A DNA stretch of 60,410 nucleotides, from assembly GCF_003574035.1 (NCBI RefSeq), contig NZ_QWKY01000013.1, positions 1 through 60,410 of the forward strand. Direction: 5' to 3'. The notes beneath the pieces were generated by a model. It did not search any database. It was not told the origin of the DNA and was given only the letters and a program-made list of their open reading frames with translations. Positions within the stretch are counted from its first letter, which is position 1, and every line of letters begins with the position of its first letter. The DNA comes from Meiothermus hypogaeus. Its GTDB lineage: Bacteria > Deinococcota > Deinococci > Deinococcales > Thermaceae. The translations under genes were made by a program, and so were the position numbers. Positions 38,458 through 45,439 of the stretch are shown here, piece after piece.

Positions 38458-39867
38458 ATGTCAGATAACCTTGTCGTTGAAGACATTGGTAATGAATACA
38501 AGTACGGCTTTGTGGACGAAGTAAAGCCCGTCTGGAAAGCCGAAAAAGGCCTCTCGCGGCGCGTGGTGGAAGCCATCAGCTACCACAAGGACGAGCCCGC
38601 CTGGATGCTCGAGTTCCGTTTGAAGGCCCTGGAAATCTACCAGTCCAAGCCGGTGCCGACCTGGGGGGCCGATCTCTCCGGGCTCAACATGGACGAGATC
38701 TACTTCTATGCCAAGCCCACCGAAAAGCGCGACGCCCGTAGCTGGGAAGAAGTACCTGAGGAGATTCGCCGCACCTACGAAAAACTGGGCATCCCCGAGG
38801 CCGAGCGCAAGGTGCTGGCCGGGGTGGGTGCGCAGTACGACTCGGAGATGGTTTACCATCAGGTAAAGAAAGAACTGCAGCGCCTGGGGGTCATCTTCGT
38901 CTCCATCGAGGAAGGGCTCAAGCACCACGAAGACCTCTTCCGTGAGTACTTTGCTACCGTCATTCCCCCCGAGGACAACAAGTACGCTGCCCTCAACTCA
39001 GCGGTCTGGTCGGGCGGGAGCTTTGTGTATGTGCCCAAGGGGGTCAAGGTAGACCTGCCCTTGCAAGCCTACTTCCGGGTCAATACCGCCGAGCTGGGCC
39101 AGTTCGAGCGCACCATCATTGTGGTGGACGAGGGCGCCGATATGCACTACATCGAGGGCTGCACCGCCCCTACCTACACCACCGACTCTTTCCACTCTGG
39201 CGTTATCGAGATTGTGGTGAACCAGGGCGCCAAGAGCCGCTACACCACCATCCAGAACTGGTCGCACAACATGTACAACCTGGTCACCCAAAGGGCCCTG
39301 GTTAAGAAGGACGCCTACCACATGTGGCTGGATGGCAACCTGGGCTCCAAGGTGACCATGAAGTACCCCAGCAGCTATCTGGTAGAGGAGGGGGCCCGCT
39401 CGGACATCCTCTCGATTGCCTTTGCCAACACCGGCCAGCACCAGGACGCCGGGGGCAAGCTGATTTTTGCGGCTTCCAACACGGGTGGCAGCATCGTGTC
39501 CAAGAGCATTTCCAAGGGTTCGGGCCGCAGCAGCTACCGCGGGCTGATTAAGGTGTACGAAGGGGCTAAGCACGTGAAGGTGAACGTGGAGTGCGACGCG
39601 CTCCTGATCAACGAGGAGTCCCGCACCGACACCTACCCCTACATGGAGATTGAGGACGACACCGCTACCGTGGGCCACGAGGCGACCGTGAGCCGCCTCA
39701 ACGACGAGCAGATCTTCTACCTGCAAAGCCGGGGGCTGCCCGAGGACGAAGCCGCGGCCCTGATTGTGCGGGGCTTCATCGAGCCGGTGGCCAAGGAGTT
39801 GCCCCTCGAGTACGCCGTCGAGCTGAACCGCTTGATTGAGCTCGAGATGGAAGGGTCGGTGGGCTAA
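38458..39867 (+). CDS. sufB: Fe-S cluster scaffold protein SufB
   Basis: A 469-residue scaffold subunit of SufBC2D. Family motifs are GMQYDSEMVYH-like GAQYDSEMVYH, PPEDNKYAALNSAVWSGGSFVYVPKGV, EGCTAPTYTTDSFHSGVIEI, and NVECDALLINEESRTDTYPYME, which includes the C-terminal cluster-region Cys. AAGGGAG sits 6 nt before the ATG at 38458, which is preferred over an ATG at 38443. Its stop overlaps the sufD start by 1 nt. Confidence 0.97.
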   Translation: MSDNLVVEDIGNEYKYGFVDEVKPVWKAEKGLSRRVVEAISYHKDEPAWMLEFRLKALEIYQSKPVPTWGADLSGLNMDEIYFYAKPTEKRDARSWEEVPEEIRRTYEKLGIPEAERKVLAGVGAQYDSEMVYHQVKKELQRLGVIFVSIEEGLKHHEDLFREYFATVIPPEDNKYAALNSAVWSGGSFVYVPKGVKVDLPLQAYFRVNTAELGQFERTIIVVDEGADMHYIEGCTAPTYTTDSFHSGVIEIVVNQGAKSRYTTIQNWSHNMYNLVTQRALVKKDAYHMWLDGNLGSKVTMKYPSSYLVEEGARSDILSIAFANTGQHQDAGGKLIFAASNTGGSIVSKSISKGSGRSSYRGLIKVYEGAKHVKVNVECDALLINEESRTDTYPYMEIEDDTATVGHEATVSRLNDEQIFYLQSRGLPEDEAAALIVRGFIEPVAKELPLEYAVELNRLIELEMEGSVG

Positions 39868-41201
39868 TGGAACTGACCTCAACCCTCTCGCGCGACCTGG
39901 TTTTGCAGGTCTCTAGCAAGCTGAACGAGCCCGAGTGGCTTCGTGCCAGGCGCCTGGAAGCCTGGGAGACCTTTGCCGGGCTGCCCTACCCCACCACTCG
40001 CACCGAGGAGTGGAAGTACACCGACATCACCGAGGTGCCCTTCGAGGAGCTGGCGCTCGAGCTCCCCACTGGCCGGGCCTCGGCCATTCCCCAGGCGGTA
40101 CAGGAGCGTCTGGCCCAGGCCCAGCTCTCGGGATACGCGGTCTTTGTAGGGGCCGACCTGGTGCACGTCGAGTTGCCCGAGGCATACCGCCAGCAGGGCG
40201 TCATCTTCACCAGCCTGCACGAGGCCGTAGCCCAGCACCCCAGGCTGGTGGAGGAGAACCTCTTCAAGGCGGTCAACTGGAGCGACCTGGTGGGCACGCA
40301 AAAAAACCGTCCCGAGAACTCCAAGATTCCCGCCCTGAACGCGGCTCTATTCACCCACGGAGTATTCCTTTACATTCCCAAGAACGTGGAGTTTGATAAG
40401 CCCATCGGGGTCTTTAAGTACCTGGAGGGCGGCAAGCTTTCGGGCTCACGCACCCTGATTGTAGGCGACGTAAACAGTCAGGCGGTCTACATCGAGGAGT
40501 ACATCTCGCCCGCCAAGGTAGCCCCTTCCGTCAATACCTCCTCCACCGAAATCATCGTGGGCAACGGAGCCAAGGTGCGCCACGCGCACATCCAACTGCT
40601 GGGCCAGGGTTTCTACCACTTCCACCGCCAGCGGGCGCACCTACAGCGCGATGCCGCCCTCAATGACCTGGTGGTGAACATGGGGGCGACCATCAGCCGG
40701 GCCGAGGTGCAGTCGGAGATGCTGGGACCGGGTTCGTCCTCCGAGATGCTTGGGCTGTACTTTACCACCGGCCACGAACACGTAGACCACTACACCCTGC
40801 AACACCACGTAGCCGACCATGCCTACTCCGATGTGCTCTACAAAGGAGCAGCCAAGGATCAGAGCCGTACGGTGTACGCGGGCCTGATCAAGGTAGAGCA
40901 AGGGGCCCAGAAAACCGATGCCTACCAGACCAACCGCAACCTGCTCTTGTCGGAGGACGCCCGCAGCGATAGCGTACCGCAGCTCGAGATTGGGGCCAAC
41001 GACGTGAAGTGCTCGCACGGTTCCTCTACCGCGCCGGTAGCCCCGGAAGAACTCTTCTATCTCATGAGCCGCGGTCTACCCCGCCACATGGCCCAGCAAA
41101 TTCTGGTGAAGGGCCACATGACCGACGTGCTCACCCGTATCCCCCTCGAGCCGCTGCGGCAGTACATCGAGAGCATCATCGAGGAAAAGGTAAGGGTATA
41201 G
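39867..41201 (+). CDS. sufD: Fe-S cluster assembly protein SufD
   Basis: A 444-residue partner of SufB. The N-terminal helical part is followed by a right-handed beta-helix with TEEWKYTDI, STEIIVGNGAKVRHAHIQLLG, SSEMLGLYFTTGHEHVDHYTLQHH and DAYQTNRNLLLSEDARSDSVPQLEI; the last is the counterpart of the SufB C-terminal motif. Translationally coupled to sufB (TAATG). SufS and SufU are not in the window. Confidence 0.96.
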   Translation: MELTSTLSRDLVLQVSSKLNEPEWLRARRLEAWETFAGLPYPTTRTEEWKYTDITEVPFEELALELPTGRASAIPQAVQERLAQAQLSGYAVFVGADLVHVELPEAYRQQGVIFTSLHEAVAQHPRLVEENLFKAVNWSDLVGTQKNRPENSKIPALNAALFTHGVFLYIPKNVEFDKPIGVFKYLEGGKLSGSRTLIVGDVNSQAVYIEEYISPAKVAPSVNTSSTEIIVGNGAKVRHAHIQLLGQGFYHFHRQRAHLQRDAALNDLVVNMGATISRAEVQSEMLGPGSSSEMLGLYFTTGHEHVDHYTLQHHVADHAYSDVLYKGAAKDQSRTVYAGLIKVEQGAQKTDAYQTNRNLLLSEDARSDSVPQLEIGANDVKCSHGSSTAPVAPEELFYLMSRGLPRHMAQQILVKGHMTDVLTRIPLEPLRQYIESIIEEKVRV

Positions 41202-41263
41202 TTCAGAGCTGAAGGCCGAAAGCTAAAAGCCCAGTACTTTTGGCCTTCGGCCTCTGGCCTCTA

Positions 41264-41461
41264 ATACCGGATTCAAAAGGACAGTTTACAAAAACAAAAA
41301 CCCCATAGGTTGTCTTTTTGAATCCTGGAGCACACCTCTCCCGAACGGTCGGCGAAGAAAGCGTCTCTCTTTCCAAGGGGCGGTATCGCCCTCCGCTACG
41401 CGGATAACTTCGGCCCTGTTGATTCGTTACCGAACGGTGACGAATCAACCGAATCTGGTAT
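41264..41461 (+). repeat. MITE-like palindromic element, copy C (one module)
   Basis: Ends ATACCGGATTC and GAATCTGGTAT. It lies between sufD and the Rieske gene, ending 16 bp before the Rieske ATG. It has one intact 38-bp module (about 41373-41410), and the right-arm hairpin reads GTTACCGAACGGTGAC. It lacks the ~45-bp insertion of copies B and F. Confidence 0.95.
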
Positions 41462-41477
41462 AACCTTTGGCTTCTTT

Positions 41478-41780
41478 ATGTGGATTCCTGTTGCTACCCT
41501 GGAGCAGTTCGAAAATGGCCGTCTGGTGGTGAAGGTACAGGGTGAGAAAACCCCGGTGCTCCTGCTCTACACCGGCGAGGAAGTTTTTGCCATCTCGGAC
41601 ATCTGTACCCACGACAAAAACCCACTCTCCGATGGCCCGATAGAGGGCGATACCATCCAGTGCACCCGCCACGGGGCCCGCTTTAACCTGCGCACCGGCA
41701 AGGCCACCCTGCCTGCGCCACGCCCGGTCAAGGCGTACAAGGCCAAGCTCGAGGAGGGGCAGGTTTGGCTGGAGGTATAA
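41478..41780 (+). CDS. Rieske-type [2Fe-2S] ferredoxin
   Basis: A 100-residue Rieske protein with the cluster ligands C43-T-H45 and C62-T-R-H65. The second box has the non-respiratory form (CTRHGARFNLRTG, cf. CPWHGxxFD), so it is likely the ferredoxin component of an oxygenase or a general electron carrier. It has the same orientation as sufCBD, separated by repeat copy C, and ends in a strong terminator. In several bacteria such a gene is attached to suf operons. Confidence 0.93.
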   Translation: MWIPVATLEQFENGRLVVKVQGEKTPVLLLYTGEEVFAISDICTHDKNPLSDGPIEGDTIQCTRHGARFNLRTGKATLPAPRPVKAYKAKLEEGQVWLEV

Positions 41781-41796
41781 GCTAACGCCTGGAAGG

Positions 41797-41826
41797 GCGG
41801 CCCCTCGAGGGGCCGCTTCTTAATTT
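41797..41826 (+). terminator. Rho-independent terminator after the Rieske gene
   Basis: A perfect 20-bp palindrome GCGGCCCCTCGAGGGGCCGC (41797-41816) is followed by TTCTTAATTT. It ends the suf/Rieske unit. Confidence 0.75.
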
Positions 41827-41973
41827 CCCCCAGGTCGGCGTTATCGGTTTTTGGCTCATATAAGCGCGGTAAAGCGAGAAACTGCGTCTTTGTTGATTCC
41901 TGTACAACTGCCAAAAGCTAAAAGGGCCAGAGTAGCCCAGAGCCTACGTAGGTTCCGGTAGGGTTGATTCAAC

Positions 41974-42100
41974 ATACCGGATTCAAAAAGACAGTTTACA
42001 AAACCAAAAACCCCATAGGTTGTCTTTTTGAATCCTCGAGCACTCCCTTCGGCCCGGTTGATTCGTTACCGAACGGTATCGAATCAACCGCATCTGGTAT
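41974..42100 (+). repeat. MITE-like palindromic element, copy D (no module, internally deleted)
   Basis: Both ends are present (ATACCGGATTC; CATCTGGTAT) and both arm hairpins remain, but the centre with the 38-bp module is missing. At 127 bp it is the shortest copy. Confidence 0.92.
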
Positions 42101-42421
42101 TACACCCGCCTTCTTGAGTTCAAAGCATGGTATTCGAAATTGAATGGTCAACCCGACCCTTTGCAAAGGCAAGGCCGATAGGCGGGCCATCCAGTACATT
42201 CCACCAGCTTGTAGGTTTAGTTAACTCCTTGCGGGTTGTTTTGTCGGCCTGCTCGCGGCCATGGCTCAGCCAGCGACTTCAACGGAACCCACATGACCTC
42301 AGGGCTTCGCAACTTGGGCTATGGTCAAGGGTTTTCATCAAAATGACGTTATCTACTAAAACCCCAACCAGAACGACATAATACACTCACCATTGTCCCT
42401 TTTTAGAGTCTCGAAAGCCAA
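42101..42421. other. Non-coding spacer upstream of the subtilisin gene
   Basis: About 320 bp without a convincing gene. An 84-codon open frame at 42127-42381 has no SD and no recognisable sequence. The last part (from ~42330) is AT-rich and includes CATAATACACT near 42377, a possible -10 region without a clear -35. Confidence 0.4.
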
Positions 42422-42434
42422 GTAACGGTTATTT
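42422..42434 (+). promoter_or_regulatory. Shared upstream element GTAACGGTTATTT, site 1
   Basis: This 13-mer is identical to 44935-44947. It ends 73 bp before the GTG of the subtilisin gene, and the second ends 74 bp before the GTG of the second small protein gene. The equal spacing suggests a promoter or activator site. Confidence 0.45.
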
Positions 42435-42506
42435 TCGGTCTTGTGCGTCGACCGCTTCGCACATGCTAACCCTCAGTAGGGCTGTGGCCCTTGGGGGTGA
42501 ACTCGA

Positions 42507-44294
42507 GTGAAGGATACATTTTGCCAATCGATCTGGTGCATACGCACCGGGTTGTTACTTGCTGCGGTCTTGCTATTTTCGGCCTGTGGTGGGCTGAATG
42601 GGGGACCACCGGCGGGTGCGACCGACCCTGGCTACATCATTACCGTCAAGATTTCGGCCAGCGATACCCAGGAAGCCACCCAACAAAAATACGGCGGCAC
42701 GATCCTTTCGTGGTACTCCGACCAGGGCATCGCCCACCTGAAGCTGAGTACTGCAGAGCATGCCGCACTGATGTCCAGGGGGGTTTCGGTGCAGTCCACG
42801 GCCAACGGCGCCCTTAGTTCACCCGAGGTTGGAGCCAACGGCTTCAACAGTTGGGCCGGGGGCTTCAATAGCTGGGCGGGTGGGTTCAATAGCTGGGCTG
42901 GCGGTTGGAATAGCTGGGCCGGTGGAAGCAACATTCCAGACAGCCCAGGCGAAAACAACAAAGTGTTCATGCAGGTGCGGCTGCCCCAAGCCCATGCCAT
43001 TGCCCGAAAGTTTGGCGAGGGGGTCAAGGTAGCGGTGGTGGATACCGGTATTGATACCGCCCACCAGGGCTTTGTGGGTCGCCTGGCGCCCAGTAGCGAG
43101 TGGCGCGATTTTATTGAAAACGACAACAACCCCATGGAGCCCAGCGGGGGCAGTGCCTATGGCCACGGCACCGCCGCGGCAGGATTGGTCTTGCAAGTAG
43201 CGCCCAAGGCCACCATCTTGCCCATTCGCGTACTGAACAGTAATGGGCAAGGCAACCTGGATCATGTGATTCTGGCTATTAACCACGCAGTCAATACTGG
43301 CGCAAAGATTATAAATCTCTCGCTTGGCGCCTTCGAATGGTACCAGCCGCTGGTGGATGCCATCAACTTTGCAGGCTCCAGGGGGGTCTGGGTGGTGGCC
43401 TCGGTTGGTAATCAGGGGAAAAAAGACGAAATTACCTATCCGGGTCGCTGGGGCTGGTGGTTGAGCAATGTTATTGGGGTGGGCAGCGTGGATAGCGATG
43501 ACAAGCTCTCTAAATTCTCTTCCTTTGGCGCAGATGTGTTCACCTGGGCGCCGGGCAACGATGTAACGAGCTATTATCCAAGTAACCGCACCGCCAAAGT
43601 TCGGGGTACTTCCTTTGCCGCCCCCCTCGTGGCTGGAGCGCTGGCCCTGGCCTATAGCGAGACCACCTATGACTGGGCCCGCAGCGACCTGAAGAGCTAT
43701 TTCCAGGACAGCCTGGAAAACCAAAGCCTCTGGTACAACCTGTACCAGGCCAACTCGAGCTGGTGCAGCGTATCGGATGGCCTGGGCGGGCTTTGGTGCC
43801 ACGGCGCGGGCCGCCTGGATATCGAGCGCTTCCTGCGCAGCTTGCCGGGCTTTTCCCCTGCTTCCAATACCGGCACGCTGGACTTCGTGCGCAACGGTAG
43901 CTTCGAGTCGGGGAGTTTTGCCAGCTGGACGACCAGCGGCGCTGTCTCGATAAGCTGGGTGGACTGGTGGGGCGAGTTCTTTGCAGGGGCCAATGGCGCG
44001 CGCATCAATGGTACGGGCAGCTTAGAGCAAACCATCACCGGCCTGGCTCCCAACACCACCTACACCCTTACAGCCTGGCTCAAGGTGGATGGCTCGGGTG
44101 AATCCTTATTGCTGGGAGCAAGAAATTTTGGCGGGTCAGAGGTGGGTGTATCGGCAACGGGAAGCACGGACTGGGTTCAGCGTTCGCTAGATTTCAAGAC
44201 CGGGGCCAATAACACCAGCGCCGTAGTTTTCATACGCAAGACGGCAGGCTGGCAAGCCGCCTTTGCTGACCTGATCACCGTCACCCGCAAGTGA
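42507..44294 (+). CDS. Lipoprotein subtilisin-like serine protease (S8) with C-terminal beta domain
   Basis: A 595-residue secreted protease. The signal peptide ends in lipobox LFSAC (C27). Residues ~40-100 resemble an inhibitor-type propeptide. Residues 113-140 are four 7-residue repeats (FNSWAGG three times, then WNSWAGG). The S8 domain (~150-440) has D179 in VVDTGID, H220 in GHGT, N302 in VGNQG and S369 in GTSFAAP, a complete catalytic set. Residues ~465-595 form a carbohydrate-binding-like beta domain starting NGSFESGSFASWTTSG. The GTG start is supported by GGGGGTGA. The first small beta-rich protein starts 9 nt after its stop. Confidence 0.93.
   Translation: MKDTFCQSIWCIRTGLLLAAVLLFSACGGLNGGPPAGATDPGYIITVKISASDTQEATQQKYGGTILSWYSDQGIAHLKLSTAEHAALMSRGVSVQSTANGALSSPEVGANGFNSWAGGFNSWAGGFNSWAGGWNSWAGGSNIPDSPGENNKVFMQVRLPQAHAIARKFGEGVKVAVVDTGIDTAHQGFVGRLAPSSEWRDFIENDNNPMEPSGGSAYGHGTAAAGLVLQVAPKATILPIRVLNSNGQGNLDHVILAINHAVNTGAKIINLSLGAFEWYQPLVDAINFAGSRGVWVVASVGNQGKKDEITYPGRWGWWLSNVIGVGSVDSDDKLSKFSSFGADVFTWAPGNDVTSYYPSNRTAKVRGTSFAAPLVAGALALAYSETTYDWARSDLKSYFQDSLENQSLWYNLYQANSSWCSVSDGLGGLWCHGAGRLDIERFLRSLPGFSPASNTGTLDFVRNGSFESGSFASWTTSGAVSISWVDWWGEFFAGANGARINGTGSLEQTITGLAPNTTYTLTAWLKVDGSGESLLLGARNFGGSEVGVSATGSTDWVQRSLDFKTGANNTSAVVFIRKTAGWQAAFADLITVTRK
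42843..42926 (+). repeat. Four 21-bp in-frame tandem repeats
   Basis: Four units each encode [F/W]NSWAGG between propeptide and protease domain. Third-base differences between units show the array is old enough to have drifted while the protein repeat stayed constant. Confidence 0.95.
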
Positions 44295-44303
44295 GGAAGA
44301 GCC

Positions 44304-44675
44304 ATGATTTTACTCAACCCGATGCCCTATAAAGAAGCCATCCTGATCATGGACTCCCGGAATACACCCACCAGCGCTGTGCGTCACCAGCCTTTCCATT
44401 CTGCCTGGAGCAGACTCTACAAGGCCGGGGATATGTACCTGGATTTATCGCTTAGGCCCGAGGGCAGGGATGCTGTGCTGGTGGGGCAGGTAATTGCCGA
44501 GGCACACAAGCCGGTAGCGCTGAGCGTTGTGCTGCACGGGCCAGGTGGGAGCAACCGTAGCCCCGTCAGCGAATATGGCACCTTTCGCTTGAGTGTTCAG
44601 GAGAAGGGTGATCATGTGTTGGAGTTTGATTTGGGTGAAGAGACCTTTTTGGTGCGCGCTCTGGAAGTGCTATAG
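44304..44675 (+). CDS. Small beta-rich protein, paralogue 1 (unknown; CHAT-locus associated)
   Basis: A 123-residue protein without signal peptide or TM. It is paralogous to the protein at 45021: both have EAIL(I/V)MDSRN, SAVR, WSRLYK, YLDLSL, an FRL strand near the end and LGE..F.VR. The part from YLDLSL on alternates hydrophobic residues as in a transthyretin-like beta sandwich. From memory, proteins with an '(L)Y+..YDLDL' start and a LVGQV strand recur next to TPR-CHAT genes; that link needs testing. It starts 9 nt after the subtilisin stop and ends in a terminator, so it shares that transcript. Confidence 0.75.
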   Translation: MILLNPMPYKEAILIMDSRNTPTSAVRHQPFHSAWSRLYKAGDMYLDLSLRPEGRDAVLVGQVIAEAHKPVALSVVLHGPGGSNRSPVSEYGTFRLSVQEKGDHVLEFDLGEETFLVRALEVL

Positions 44676-44688
44676 GTTGCCTTGATGC

Positions 44689-44726
44689 CAACATTGCACG
44701 GATTAAACCCGTGCAATGTTGTTTAT
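44689..44726 (+). terminator. Strong rho-independent terminator after paralogue 1
   Basis: CAACATTGCACGG (44689-44701) pairs perfectly with CCGTGCAATGTTG (44709-44721) around a 7-nt loop, followed by TTTATG. It separates the subtilisin/paralogue-1 unit from the genes downstream. Confidence 0.8.
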
Positions 44727-44934
44727 GTGTGGAGCCGGGCCTGGCCTGCCCCGACCGCCAAAACGAACTTCTGGAAGGGTGTTTGCCATCAGACCCAGCA
44801 TTCTTTTGAGATTTCCACAAAAAACTTCTATCTAAAGATTTGCATGGGCACAGATCCGCTGGCTTTTCGGTGGCCTGTTCACTGCACAAAAAAAGTAACG
44901 AATTGGGGGGTTGGATTAAGCAATTTTTTCCCAC
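44727..44934. other. AT-richer spacer upstream of paralogue 2
   Basis: About 200 bp with lower GC than its surroundings and several A or T runs (for example 44887-44893 and 44922-44929). No ORF or hairpin stands out. It leads into the shared 13-mer at 44935. Confidence 0.4.
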
Positions 44935-44947
44935 GTAACGGTTATTT
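44935..44947 (+). promoter_or_regulatory. Shared upstream element GTAACGGTTATTT, site 2
   Basis: Second identical 13-mer, ending 74 bp before the GTG of paralogue 2. A TAGATACT at 44986-44993, ~28 bp before the start codon, may be the -10 region. Confidence 0.45.
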
Positions 44948-45020
44948 GCACCCCCAGAGCTCGAGGGTTTCCCTATTGTGAAGTCTAGATACTAGGTGCA
45001 GTCATACAAAGGAGAATACT

Positions 45021-45389
45021 GTGATTACCGATAAAACACCCACCCGCCGCGAAGCCATCCTGGTCATGGATTCGCGCAACGCCCTGAGCGCTGTGCGCAA
45101 TCACAGCCTGAGCGGATCGTGGAGCAGGCTGTACAAGGTGGACAACCACTACCTTGATCTGAGCCTCAAGGTCGAGGGAACCGAACCGCTCTTGATTGGC
45201 AAGCTCGTAACACCTACCCAGAGTAATGGTCTGGCCCGCTTGATGGCCTGCGATGGGGGCTTGTTGCAGGAAGTGGAGCTCTGCGCATCGGGCATGTTTC
45301 GTTTGCCGGTGCCTACCACGGGGGTTTACCACCTCGAGATGAACCTGGGTGAGCAGCAGTTTGTGGTGCGCTCGGTAGATGTGTACTAA
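45021..45389 (+). CDS. Small beta-rich protein, paralogue 2 (unknown; CHAT-locus associated)
   Basis: A 122-residue paralogue of the protein at 44304 (shared motifs MDSRN, SAVR, WSRLYK, YLDLSL, LGE). The outer thirds are conserved and the middle third (around LVTPTQSNGLARLMACDGG) differs completely and contains two Cys with the next strand, so the pair may recognise different partners. AAGGAG precedes the GTG at 45021. It appears to head the transcript that includes the GGDEF and CHAT genes. Confidence 0.75.
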   Translation: MITDKTPTRREAILVMDSRNALSAVRNHSLSGSWSRLYKVDNHYLDLSLKVEGTEPLLIGKLVTPTQSNGLARLMACDGGLLQEVELCASGMFRLPVPTTGVYHLEMNLGEQQFVVRSVDVY

Positions 45390-45439
45390 TGTGGGATTTT
45401 GGCGGGAATTAGTCAGAAGTGTATTCAGAGAGTGTTGAT

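Noticed and set aside
41203-41448. Short minus-strand ORFs through MITE copies (also 1655-1951, 50335-50538 and 50550-50771)
   Set aside because: The same peptide-like strings recur because the DNA repeats; no SD, and copies carry frame breaks.
41974-42100. Copy D as an independent small element
   Set aside because: Both ends and arm hairpins match the larger copies; it is an internal-deletion form.
42127-42381. 84-codon plus-strand ORF before the subtilisin gene
   Set aside because: No SD, no domain, in a spacer with lower GC.
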